From contig NZ_JACHJH010000006.1 of assembly GCF_014203555.1 (NCBI RefSeq), positions 124,001-188,000 of the forward strand: a stretch of DNA of 64,000 nucleotides. The letters are read 5' to 3'. Positions 1-8,232 of this stretch are shown here, piece by piece. Position 1 is the stretch's first letter; each line of letters opens with the position of its first letter. The translations under genes and the position numbers were made by a program. The notes below the pieces were generated by a model. It had not been told where the DNA came from and made no database searches. It worked only from the letters and a program-made list of their open reading frames with translations. Origin of the DNA: Streptomyces olivoverticillatus. GTDB lineage: Bacteria; Actinomycetota; Actinomycetes; Streptomycetales; Streptomycetaceae.

Positions 1-857
1 GCCGTGTCCCAGTGGTGCCAGGCCGTGCCGCTGTCGCCTCGGCGGGCAGCGGTGTAGCCCGCCTCGAAGCGGAGGGCTCCGGTGATGGCGAGGACGTCAT
101 CCGCCCCGTCGGGCAGCAGCGGTTCCAGGAACCGGAGGGTGTCCAGGGTGACGGCGTCGGCGGCATCGAAGTGGGCCGGTCCGCAGTCGCGGTGTGCTTG
201 CGCCGCCAGCCATGCCGCGACGCCGATGGCATGCGGGTCCTCGGACTCCTGGGCGGCGATCATCGCTCGTTCCGCGACTCGCCACAGGAGGGCGGCATCC
301 GGCTGGTAGGCCAGGAAGAACTGGCTGAGGCTGTACACCTGAGAGAGGGCCGACTGCGCCGCCCGGCGGTCGGCCGTGCGGTCGGCTTGCCGGACGGCGA
401 GTTGGGCGTCACGGATCAGGTCGGGCAGCATGGTGCCGACGACGTCGCGGTGGTTGGGCGCGCAGTGGCGAGCCTGCCAGGCACGGGCGAGGCGTGCCCG
501 TAGCTCCGCTGTTGCAGGAGCCTGACCCGTCGTGGTGCACGGGAACGCATTGACGGCGTCCCGCACGGCGGGCAGCCGCGCGTGACCGGGGCCGATGAAG
601 AGGTCCACACGTGCGCTCTGATCACCGGTGAGTTCGGACAGCTCGCGTACGCGCAGCACCTCGGCAATGCGCAGGATGACATCGAGTTTCGGAGTCTTGA
701 GCCGCCCGCATTCGAGGGCTTTCACCCACGAGGGCGACTTGCCGAGCAGACCGGCGAAGACGATGCGGGTCATTCCGCGGCGCGTACGCAGCAGTTGCAG
801 GCGCTGGCCGAAGGCCAGCGGGTCGGTGTACGGCTCGTTGATGGCATCAGATGGCAC
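1..857 (-). CDS. XRE-family helix-turn-helix transcriptional regulator, 3' end outside window
   Basis: Reading the minus strand from a GTG at 857 gives an open frame that runs off the left edge (about 285 codons visible). The N-terminus carries an XRE/Cro-type HTH: residues about 14-70 contain FGQRLQLLRTRRGMTR, then SPSWVKALECGRLKTP, the usual recognition-helix layout. The rest is an alanine-rich helical region resembling the TPR-like C-terminal part of Streptomyces XRE regulators. The GTG was chosen because GGAGAGG lies about 9 bases upstream. The ligand and targets cannot be inferred. It is codirectional with metH but lies downstream of a hairpin that probably ends metH. Confidence 0.75.
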   Translation of the reverse strand, partial: MPSDAINEPYTDPLAFGQRLQLLRTRRGMTRIVFAGLLGKSPSWVKALECGRLKTPKLDVILRIAEVLRVRELSELTGDQSARVDLFIGPGHARLPAVRDAVNAFPCTTTGQAPATAELRARLARAWQARHCAPNHRDVVGTMLPDLIRDAQLAVRQADRTADRRAAQSALSQVYSLSQFFLAYQPDAALLWRVAERAMIAAQESEDPHAIGVAAWLAAQAHRDCGPAHFDAADAVTLDTLRFLEPLLPDGADDVLAITGALRFEAGYTAARRGDSGTAWHHWDT

Positions 858-955
858 GATCTCGCCCCTCTCCGAACAGCTCGTCACCGCCAGGGTAGGG
901 GGAACGGAGCGAGGCTGAGGGGGACGGCCGTGCCAGGCCCGTCAGGGATCGGGAA

Positions 956-983
956 GGGCGGCGCCGAAAAGTTGGCGCCGCCC
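956..983 (-). terminator. Probable metH terminator hairpin
   Basis: A perfect 10-bp inverted repeat (GGGCGGCGCC at 956-965 and GGCGCCGCCC at 974-983) with an 8-base loop lies 15 bases past the metH stop on the metH mRNA. It is followed by TTCCC but not by a long U tract. Confidence 0.6.
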
Positions 984-997
984 CCTACCCCCGCGCG

Positions 998-3900
998 CTA
1001 CCGCGCGTTGAAGTACTTCGCCTCCGGGTGGTGGATCACGATCGCGTCCGTCGACTGTTCGGGGTGGAGCTGGAATTCCTCGGAGAGGTGGACGCCGATG
1101 CGTTCGGGTTGGAGGAGGTCGGCGATTTTGGCGCGGTCTTCGAGGTTGGGGCAGGCGCCGTAGCCGAGGGAGAAGCGGGCGCCGCGGTATTTGAGGGCGA
1201 ACATGTCTTCCACGGCGGTGGGGTCTTCGGCGGCGAAGCCGAGTTCGGCGCGGACGCGTGCGTGCCAGTATTCGGCGAGGGCTTCGGCGAGTTGTACGGA
1301 CAGGCCGTGGAGTTCGAGGTAGTCGCGGTAGGAGTCGGCGGCGAAGAGTTCGGCGGTGGCTTCGCCGATGCGGGAGCCGACGGTGACGACCTGGAGGCCG
1401 ACGACGTCGTGTTCGCCGGATTCTTCGGGGCGGAAGTAGTCGGCGAGGCACAGGCGGCGGCCGCGGCGTTGGCGGGGGAAGGTGAAGCGGGTGCGTTCGG
1501 TGCCGTCCTCGTGGAGGAGGATGAGGTCGTCGCCTTTGCTGACGCAGGGGAAGTAGCCGTGGACGACGGCGGCTTCCAGCAGGTTTTCGGTGTGGAGTTT
1601 GTCCAGCCAGCCGCGCAGGCGGGGCCGGCCTTCGCTCTCGACGAGTTCCTCGTAGGTGGGGCCGCCGCTGCGGGCCTGCTTGAGGCCCCACTGGCCCTTG
1701 AAGAGCGCGTCCTCGTCCAGCCAGGACGCGTAGTCCTTGAGCGGAATGCCCTTGACGACCCGGGTGCCCCAGAACGGCGGCTCGGGCACCCGATTGTCCA
1801 CCGCCACATCCGAGCGCACGGATCCCTCGGGCTCGTCGATCTCCAGCACGGCGACGTCACGCTTGGGCACCCGCCGCTGCTTGAGCTCCGGCAGCGCCGC
1901 GCCCGGCACCCCGCGCTTGACGGCGATCAGGGCATCCATGAGACGGAGGCCTTCGAAGGCGTCGCGGGCGTAGCGGACTTCGCCTCCGTAGATCTCGTGG
2001 AGGTCCTGCTCGACGTAGGCGCGGGTGAGGGCCGCACCGCCGAGGATGACGGGGTAGGTGGCGGCGAGTTTGCGCTGGTTGAGCTCTTCCAGGTTCTCCT
2101 TCATGATCACGGTGGACTTCACCAGCAGCCCGGACATGCCGATGACATCGGCCCTGTGCTCCTCAGCGGCTTCGAGGATTGCGGAGACGGGCTGTTTGAT
2201 GCCGAGGTTGACGACGTTGTAGCCGTTGTTGGAGAGGATGATGTCGACGAGGTTCTTGCCGATGTCGTGGACATCGCCGCGCACGGTGGCCAGCACGATG
2301 GTGCCCTTGCCCGCCCCTCCTTCGCCGTCGGCGGTTTTCTCCATGTGCGGTTCGAGATAGGCGACGGCCGTCTTCATCACCTCGGCCGACTGCAGCACGA
2401 ACGGCAGCTGCATCTGCCCCGAACCGAACAGCTCACCGACGACCTTCATGCCCTCCAGCAGCGTGTCGTTGACGATGTCCAGGGCGGGGCGGTCGCGCAG
2501 CGCCTCGTCCAGATCGGCCTCCAGGCCGTTCTTCTCGCCGTCGATGATCCGGCGCTGCAGCCGCTCGTCCAGCGGGAGCGCGAGGAGCTCCTCGGCCTTG
2601 CCCGCCTTCATCGACTTCATGTTGACGCCCTCGAAGAGCTCCATGAGCTTCTGCAGGGGGTCGTAGCCTTCGGCGCGCCGGTCGTATATGAGGTCCAGGG
2701 CGGTCTTGACCTGCTCCTCTTCGAGGCGCGCGATGGGCAGGATCTTGCTCGCGTGGACGATGGCGGAGTCCAGGCCGGCCTTGACGCACTCGTCCAGGAA
2801 GACGGAGTTCAGGACAACGCGGGCGGCGGGGTTCAGGCCGAAGGAGATGTTCGACAGGCCCAGCGTCGTCTGCACGTCCGGGTGGCGGCGCTTGAGCTCG
2901 CGGATCGCCTCGATGGTGGCGATGCCGTCCTTGCGGGATTCCTCCTGGCCGGTGCAGATGGTGAAGGTGAGGCAGTCGATGAGGATGTCCGACTCGTGGA
3001 TGCCCCAGTTGCCGGTCAGGTCCGCGATCAGCCGCTCGGCGATGGCCACCTTGTGTTCCGGTGTGCGGGCCTGGCCCTCCTCGTCGATGGTCAGCGCAAT
3101 GAGGGCCGCACCGTGCTCGACCGCCAGCCGGGTGATCTTCGCGAAGCGGGAGTCGGGGCCGTCGCCGTCCTCGTAGTTCACCGAGTTGATCACGGCCCGG
3201 CCGCCGAGCTTCTCCAGACCGGCCCGGATGACGTCCACCTCGGTGGAGTCGAGGACGACCGGCAGGGTGGAGGCGGTGGCGAACCGGCCCGCGATCTCCT
3301 CCATGTCCGCCACGCCATCCCGGCCGACGTAGTCGACGCACAGGTCGAGGAGGTGGGCGCCTTCGCGGATCTGGTCGCGGGCCATCTCCACACAGTCGTC
3401 CCAGCGGCCCTCCAGCATCGCCTCGCGGAACTTCTTCGACCCGTTGGCGTTCGTCCGCTCGCCGATGGCCAGGTAAGAGGTGTCCTGACGGAACGGGACG
3501 GTCTGGTAGAGCGAAGCCGCACCCGGCTCCGGCCGCGGATCACGTGCGGTCGGGGTCAGGCCCTTCACCCGCTCGACGACCTGCCGCAGATGCTCCGGCG
3601 TCGTGCCACAGCAGCCACCCACCAGCGACAGCCCGTACTCGCGCACGAACGTCTCATGCGCGTCCGCCAGCTCCGCCGGGGAGAGGGGGTAATGCGCGCC
3701 GTTCTTCCCCAGGACCGGCAGGCCGGCGTTCGGCATCGCCGATACCCGGGTGCGTGCGTGCCGGGAGAGGTAGCGCAGGTGCTCGCTCATCTCGGCCGGG
3801 CCGGTGGCGCAGTTCAGGCCGATCATGTCGATGCCCAGGGGCTCCAGCGCGGTGAGCGCCGCGCCGATCTCGGAGCCCAGGAGCATGGTGCCGGTCGTCT

Positions 3901-4516
3901 CGACCGTCACCTGGACCAGCAGCGGCAGATCCACACCCGCCGCCTCCATCGCGCGCCGGGCGCCGATCACGGATGCCTTGGTCTGGAGCAGGTCCTGCGT
4001 CGTCTCCACCAAAATCGCGTCCGCACCACCCGCGACCAGGCCCTCCACGTTCCGCTGGTAGGCGTCCCGCAGGGTCACGAAGGGGGCATGGCCCAGCGTC
4101 GGCAGCTTCGTGCCCGGCCCCACCGACCCCAGCACCCAGCGCACCCGGCCATCACCGGCAGCGAACTCCTCCGCCACCTCCCGCGCAATCCGCGCCCCCG
4201 CCTCGGACAGCTCGAAGATGCGGTCGGCGATCTCGTACTCGCCCAGCGCCGAATGATTCGCACCGAACGTATTGGTCTCCACGCAGTCCACACCGACCGC
4301 GAAATACGCCTCGTGCACCGAACGCACAATGTCCGGACGCGTCACATTCAGGACCTCATTGCAGCCCTCAAGCTGCTCGAAGTCCTCCAGACTCGGATCC
4401 TGCGCCTGGAGCATCGTGCCCATCGCCCCATCCGCCACCACCACTCGGGTGGCAAGGGCCTCACGCAACTGCGCGGCTCGGGCGGTTTCGGCGGTCAATG
4501 GCGTATGCGAAGCCAT
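998..4516 (-). CDS. metH: Cobalamin-dependent methionine synthase
   Basis: Transfers the methyl group of methyltetrahydrofolate to homocysteine through cobalamin, forming methionine in the cytoplasm. The 1172-residue product shows all MetH modules in order. The homocysteine domain has its zinc cysteines (GLNCATGP near residue 232 and VGGCCGTTPE near 300). A pterin-binding domain follows at about 350-610 (AIGERTNANGSKKF). The B12 cap and B12-binding domains follow, with the cobalt-ligand motif DVHDIGKN near 750. A C-terminal AdoMet-activation domain carries RFSLGYGACP. The ATG at 4516 is preferred over an upstream in-frame start at 4582 because family similarity starts at MASHTPLTAE and GGGAG precedes it. 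A 9-bp hairpin sits in the leader. Monocistronic. Confidence 0.97.
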   Translation of the reverse strand: MASHTPLTAETARAAQLREALATRVVVADGAMGTMLQAQDPSLEDFEQLEGCNEVLNVTRPDIVRSVHEAYFAVGVDCVETNTFGANHSALGEYEIADRIFELSEAGARIAREVAEEFAAGDGRVRWVLGSVGPGTKLPTLGHAPFVTLRDAYQRNVEGLVAGGADAILVETTQDLLQTKASVIGARRAMEAAGVDLPLLVQVTVETTGTMLLGSEIGAALTALEPLGIDMIGLNCATGPAEMSEHLRYLSRHARTRVSAMPNAGLPVLGKNGAHYPLSPAELADAHETFVREYGLSLVGGCCGTTPEHLRQVVERVKGLTPTARDPRPEPGAASLYQTVPFRQDTSYLAIGERTNANGSKKFREAMLEGRWDDCVEMARDQIREGAHLLDLCVDYVGRDGVADMEEIAGRFATASTLPVVLDSTEVDVIRAGLEKLGGRAVINSVNYEDGDGPDSRFAKITRLAVEHGAALIALTIDEEGQARTPEHKVAIAERLIADLTGNWGIHESDILIDCLTFTICTGQEESRKDGIATIEAIRELKRRHPDVQTTLGLSNISFGLNPAARVVLNSVFLDECVKAGLDSAIVHASKILPIARLEEEQVKTALDLIYDRRAEGYDPLQKLMELFEGVNMKSMKAGKAEELLALPLDERLQRRIIDGEKNGLEADLDEALRDRPALDIVNDTLLEGMKVVGELFGSGQMQLPFVLQSAEVMKTAVAYLEPHMEKTADGEGGAGKGTIVLATVRGDVHDIGKNLVDIILSNNGYNVVNLGIKQPVSAILEAAEEHRADVIGMSGLLVKSTVIMKENLEELNQRKLAATYPVILGGAALTRAYVEQDLHEIYGGEVRYARDAFEGLRLMDALIAVKRGVPGAALPELKQRRVPKRDVAVLEIDEPEGSVRSDVAVDNRVPEPPFWGTRVVKGIPLKDYASWLDEDALFKGQWGLKQARSGGPTYEELVESEGRPRLRGWLDKLHTENLLEAAVVHGYFPCVSKGDDLILLHEDGTERTRFTFPRQRRGRRLCLADYFRPEESGEHDVVGLQVVTVGSRIGEATAELFAADSYRDYLELHGLSVQLAEALAEYWHARVRAELGFAAEDPTAVEDMFALKYRGARFSLGYGACPNLEDRAKIADLLQPERIGVHLSEEFQLHPEQSTDAIVIHHPEAKYFNAR

Positions 4517-4551
4517 GGGTGTGCTCCCGGGTGTGCGACGGCTGTCGGCTT

Positions 4552-4574
4552 TACGCCCTCCTGGAGAGGGCGTA
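4552..4574 (-). promoter_or_regulatory. Perfect hairpin in the metH 5' leader
   Basis: TACGCCCTC (4552-4560) and GAGGGCGTA (4566-4574) form a 9-bp stem with a 5-base loop, 35 bases upstream of the metH ATG. It is too small to be a cobalamin riboswitch and no B12-box core was recognised nearby. It could be an RNA control element or a protein site. Confidence 0.4.
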
Positions 4575-4757
4575 CGCCGCAAGCGTAGCCGCAGGCTGCG
4601 CGGGAAGCAGGGGGCATTCCACGGTGCGGACGCCTTCGTCGGATGATGTGACCGTCGTTCCCTTGCCCGGAACCGGTGCCCCCGTTTGGGTGACCGGAGG
4701 TGACTCGGCGATCATGGTCATGCCGCCGTCAGCTACCCCGTGGTCGGCATCGGCCGA

Positions 4758-4778
4758 TAGTGTTCAGCAATGCCGAAC
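4758..4778 (+). promoter_or_regulatory. gylR -10 element overlapped by a palindromic operator
   Basis: TAGTGT (4758-4763) is a plausible -10 hexamer. Overlapping its last two bases is GTTCAGCAATGCCGAAC (4762-4778), a palindrome with 6 of 7 arm positions matching around AAT. The same sequence in inverted orientation recurs (14 of 17 matches) at 5732-5748 in front of glpF. That pairing is what makes it a credible GylR autorepression site. No good -35 was seen. Confidence 0.5.
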
Positions 4779-4803
4779 GGCATGTGGAGGAGGTTGCTCT
4801 CGA

Positions 4804-5568
4804 ATGGCACGGACCATCCAGTCGCTCGAACGGGCCGCGGCGATGCTGCGGCTGCTCGCGGGTGGCGAGCGGCGGCTCGGCCTGTCCGACGTGGCCTCCG
4901 CGCTGGGGCTCGCGAAGGGCACGGCGCACGGCATCCTGCGGACGCTGCAGCAGGAAGGCTTCGTCGAGCAGGACCCTGCCTCCGGGCGCTACCAGCTCGG
5001 CGCCGAACTGCTCCGCCTGGGCAACAGCTACCTCGACGTGCACGAGCTGCGCGCCCGCGCCCTGGTCTGGGCCGACGACCTGGCCCGCTCCAGCGGGGAG
5101 AGCGTCTATCTCGGCGTCCTCCACCAGCAGGGCGTGCTGATCATCCACCACGTCTTCCGGCCGGACGACAGCCGTCAGGTGCTGGAGGTCGGCGCGATGC
5201 AGCCGCTGCACAGCACCGCCCTGGGCAAGGTGCTGTGCGCCTACGACCCCGTCGCCCACAGCGAGATGACCGACGGCGCCCGTGAGGCGTTCACTCCCCG
5301 GACCGTGACGGCCCTGCCCGACCTCGAAGGCGTCCTCGACCTGACCCGCGCCCGCGGCTGGGCGGCGGACGTGGAGGAGACGTGGGCGGGCGTGGCGTCC
5401 GTGGCCGCGCCCATCCACGACCGGCGGCGGATGCCGGTGGGCGCAGTCGGCATCACCGGCGCGGTGGAGCGCGTGTGCGAGGACGGCGAGCTCAGGGCGC
5501 GGCTGGTGGCCGCGGTGCGCGACTGCGCGCGCGCCGTCTCTCGTGATCTTGGTGCCGGACGGTTCTAG
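4804..5568 (+). CDS. gylR: IclR-family repressor of the glycerol operon
   Basis: A 254-residue regulator, the length I recall for GylR of S. coelicolor. An N-terminal winged HTH (residues about 5-65, RLGLSDVASALGLAKGTAHGILRTL) is followed by the IclR effector domain (about 75-250) with ESVYLGVLHQQG and LHSTALGKVLCAY. It is expected to bind glycerol 3-phosphate and repress gylR and the downstream glpF-glpK-glpD operon. The ATG at 4804 is supported by GGAGGAGG about 10 bases upstream. The gene is codirectional with, and 306 bp from, glpF. Matching palindromes lie in front of both units. Confidence 0.93.
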   Translation: MARTIQSLERAAAMLRLLAGGERRLGLSDVASALGLAKGTAHGILRTLQQEGFVEQDPASGRYQLGAELLRLGNSYLDVHELRARALVWADDLARSSGESVYLGVLHQQGVLIIHHVFRPDDSRQVLEVGAMQPLHSTALGKVLCAYDPVAHSEMTDGAREAFTPRTVTALPDLEGVLDLTRARGWAADVEETWAGVASVAAPIHDRRRMPVGAVGITGAVERVCEDGELRARLVAAVRDCARAVSRDLGAGRF

Positions 5569-5874
5569 GAAAATCTGGGCATTCCGGACGTTCACCGGCC
5601 GCCCGACCCCCGCTCGATGCCGGTCCGTTACCCGCCGGTATCCATACGGAGATTTCCAGCCAGTTGGCCAAGAGTTTCCGGTCACACAACCCTTGACGCA
5701 CCCTTAACCGTGCAGAAAACTGCCGTGCATCGGTCGGCATTGTCGAACGCCAAACGACAATATTCGCTATGGTGTGCAGTGCCACGGGACCGATCACCGC
5801 CCTCACGGAGGGCGCGGACCGCCGGAGGGACCCGGGGTTCGCCTTCCCCTGGACGAAGGACAAAGGAGTCGCGG
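5569..5874 (+). promoter_or_regulatory. Control region of the glycerol operon
   Basis: This 306-bp stretch has no convincing gene. It contains GGTCGGCATTGTCGAAC (5732-5748), the counterpart of the gylR site. An overlapping perfect inverted repeat, ATTGTCG (5739-5745) and CGACAAT (5755-5761), lies beside it. TATGGT at 5768-5773 is a possible -10. A small leader hairpin (CGCCCTC at 5798-5804 with GAGGGCG at 5808-5814) and the glpF ribosome site AAAGGAG follow. The promoter assignment is tentative. Confidence 0.5.
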
Positions 5875-6657
5875 GTGTCCAGCTCCGACATCTTCACCGG
5901 TGAGACCATCGGTACCGCAGTATTGATCCTGCTCGGCGGCGGCGTGTGCGCCGCCGTCACACTGAAGCGTTCGAAGGCGCAGGGTGCGGGCTGGCTCGCC
6001 ATTACGTTCGGCTGGGGTTTCGCCGTACTGGCCGGCGCGTACATCGGCACCAAGTCCGGCGCGCACCTCAACCCCGCCGTCACCCTCGGCCTCGCCATCG
6101 ACGGCGCGGTGAAGTGGAGCGACGTTCCGCTCTACATCGGCTCCCAGCTGCTCGGCGCGATGATCGGCGCGACGCTGGTGTGGCTCGCCTACTACGGTCA
6201 GTTCAAGGCGCACCTGACCGACCCGGAGATCGTCGGCAGCCTGAACCCGCACGAGGGCATGGTCGACCAGACCGCCGAGCCGCAGGCCGGCCCGGTGCTG
6301 GGCATCTTCTCCACGGGCCCCGAGGTCCGCAACGCGGTGCAGAACCTCGTCACCGAGATCATCGCCACCGCCGCGCTGGTGCTCTTCATCCTCACCATGG
6401 GCCTGACCAAGGGCCTGGCCACCAGCGGCACCGGCACCCTGATGGTCGCCTTCGTCGTCGTCGGCATCGGCCTCTCGCTGGGCGGCCCCACCGGCTACGC
6501 CATCAACCCCGCCCGCGACCTCGGCCCGCGCATCGTGCACGCGCTGCTCCCGCTCCCGAACAAGGGCGGCTCCGACTGGAGCTACGCCTGGGTCCCCGTG
6601 GTCGGCCCGCTCATCGGCGCCGCCCTCGCAGCGGGCATCCACAAGCTCGCGTTCTAG
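5875..6657 (+). CDS. glpF: Glycerol uptake facilitator (aquaglyceroporin)
   Basis: A 260-residue six-helix channel that lets glycerol diffuse through the cell membrane. The two hallmark NPA boxes are present, one in GAHLNPAVTLG near residue 65 and one in GYAINPARDLGPR near 208. An Arg follows the second box, as in glycerol-selective members. The GTG at 5875 was chosen because AAAGGAG lies 7 bases upstream and homology begins there (SSSDIFTGETIGTA), although the frame stays open to 5617. First gene of the operon with glpK (40 bp gap) and glpD; corresponds to gylC of S. coelicolor. Confidence 0.95.
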   Translation: MSSSDIFTGETIGTAVLILLGGGVCAAVTLKRSKAQGAGWLAITFGWGFAVLAGAYIGTKSGAHLNPAVTLGLAIDGAVKWSDVPLYIGSQLLGAMIGATLVWLAYYGQFKAHLTDPEIVGSLNPHEGMVDQTAEPQAGPVLGIFSTGPEVRNAVQNLVTEIIATAALVLFILTMGLTKGLATSGTGTLMVAFVVVGIGLSLGGPTGYAINPARDLGPRIVHALLPLPNKGGSDWSYAWVPVVGPLIGAALAAGIHKLAF

Positions 6658-6697
6658 AGCAGCAACCGCCGACCTTCAGACTTCAGGAGCAGACACC

Positions 6698-8230
6698 ATG
6701 ACCAACACCGGCAGCCACGGCACGGGCCCGTTCATCGCGGCGATCGACCAGGGCACCACCTCCTCCCGCTGCATCGTCTTCGACCGCGACGGCCGCATCG
6801 TCTCCGTCGACCAGAAGGAACACGAGCAGATCTTCCCCAAGCCGGGCTGGGTCGAGCACGACGCCAAGGAGATCTGGACCAACGTCCAGGAAGTCGTCGC
6901 GGGCGCCGTCGAGAAGGCGGGCATCACCGCCGCCGACGTCAAGGCGATCGGCATCACCAACCAGCGTGAGACCACGCTGATGTGGGACAAGAACACCGGC
7001 GAGCCGGTCTACAACGCCATCGTCTGGCAGGACACCCGTACCGACGCCCTGTGCAAGGAGCTCGGCCGCAACGTCGGCCAGGACCGCTTCCGCCGCGAGA
7101 CGGGCCTGCCGCTGGCCTCCTACTTCTCCGGCCCCAAGGTCCGCTGGCTGCTGGACAACGTCGAGGGCCTGCGCGAGCGCGCCGAGGCCGGCGACATCCT
7201 CTTCGGCACCATGGACTCCTGGGTCATCTGGAACCTGACCGGCGGCGTCAACGGCGGCGTGCACGTCACCGACGTCACCAACGCCTCCCGCACCCTGCTG
7301 ATGAACCTGCGCTCCCTGGAGTGGGACGAGCGCATCCTCTCCTCCATGGAGATCCCGGCCGCCGTGCTGCCGGAGATCCGCTCCTCCGCCGAGGTCTACG
7401 GCACCGCCCAGGGCGGCGCCCTGGCCGGCGTGCCCGTCGCCTCCGCGCTCGGCGACCAGCAGGCGGCCCTCTTCGGCCAGACCTGCTACGACAAGGGCGA
7501 GGCCAAGTCCACCTACGGCACCGGCACGTTCATGCTGATGAACACCGGCGACGAGCCCGTCCAGTCCTACAACGGCCTGCTGACGACCGTCGGTTACCGC
7601 ATCGGCGACGAGAAGCCCGTCTACGCCCTCGAGGGCTCCATCGCCGTCACCGGCTCCCTCGTGCAGTGGATGCGCGACCAGATGGGCCTGATCAAGAGCG
7701 CGGCCGAGATCGAGACGCTGGCCAGCTCCGTCGAGGACAACGGCGGCGCCTACTTCGTGCCGGCCTTCTCCGGCCTGTTCGCCCCCTACTGGCGCTCCGA
7801 CGCGCGCGGTGTCATCGCGGGCCTGACCCGCTACGTCACCAAGGCGCACATCGCCCGCGCCGTGCTCGAGGCCACCGCCTGGCAGACCCGCGAGATCACC
7901 GACGCCATGACCAAGGACTCCGGCGTCGAGCTCACCGCGCTCAAGGTCGACGGCGGCATGACCTCCAACAACTTGCTGATGCAGACCCTCTCGGACTTCC
8001 TGGACGCCCCCGTGGTGCGCCCGATGGTCGCCGAGACCACCTGCCTCGGCGCCGCCTACGCCGCCGGCCTGGCCGTCGGCTTCTGGCCGGACACCGACGC
8101 GCTGCGCGCCAACTGGCGCCGGGCCGCCGAGTGGACCCCCCGCATGGACGCGGACACGCGTGACCGCGAGTACAAGAGCTGGCTCAAGGCCGTCGAGCGG
8201 ACCATGGGCTGGATCGAGGACGAGGAGTAA
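6698..8230 (+). CDS. glpK: Glycerol kinase
   Basis: Phosphorylates glycerol with ATP to glycerol 3-phosphate, trapping it inside the cell. The 510-residue protein is full length for the FGGY kinase family. The N-terminal phosphate loop AIDQGTTSSRC lies at about 15-25, and WVEHDAKEIW and WQDTRTDALC follow. The second FGGY signature region is near 365-400, ending at KVDGGMTSNNLLMQ. ATG start with CAGGAG 9 bases upstream. It lies between glpF and glpD in the gyl operon; glpD starts 2 bases after its stop, indicating tight coupling. Confidence 0.97.
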   Translation: MTNTGSHGTGPFIAAIDQGTTSSRCIVFDRDGRIVSVDQKEHEQIFPKPGWVEHDAKEIWTNVQEVVAGAVEKAGITAADVKAIGITNQRETTLMWDKNTGEPVYNAIVWQDTRTDALCKELGRNVGQDRFRRETGLPLASYFSGPKVRWLLDNVEGLRERAEAGDILFGTMDSWVIWNLTGGVNGGVHVTDVTNASRTLLMNLRSLEWDERILSSMEIPAAVLPEIRSSAEVYGTAQGGALAGVPVASALGDQQAALFGQTCYDKGEAKSTYGTGTFMLMNTGDEPVQSYNGLLTTVGYRIGDEKPVYALEGSIAVTGSLVQWMRDQMGLIKSAAEIETLASSVEDNGGAYFVPAFSGLFAPYWRSDARGVIAGLTRYVTKAHIARAVLEATAWQTREITDAMTKDSGVELTALKVDGGMTSNNLLMQTLSDFLDAPVVRPMVAETTCLGAAYAAGLAVGFWPDTDALRANWRRAAEWTPRMDADTRDREYKSWLKAVERTMGWIEDEE

Positions 8231-8232
8231 TC

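Noticed and set aside
1028..4588. Very long plus-strand frame (1186 codons) opposite metH
   Set aside because: It is the mirror of metH created by GC-rich codon bias; its translation has Gly/Val/Asp-rich low complexity and no domain, while the minus strand gives complete MetH.
4741..4763. Partial PafBC-like element TGGTCGGCA-N8-TAGTGT before gylR
   Set aside because: Only 6 of 9 upstream positions fit, the core TGTC is broken, and GylR-type palindromes explain the region better.
4517..4803. Cobalamin riboswitch before metH
   Set aside because: No recognisable B12-box core and the space between hairpin and start is too short for the full aptamer; only a 9-bp hairpin is present.
4770..5285. 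171-codon frame starting at the -10-N6-ATG position upstream of gylR
   Set aside because: The geometry (TAGTGT, six bases, ATG) looks leaderless, but the frame overlaps gylR out of phase with arginine-rich composition; gylR itself has a strong ribosome site at 4804.
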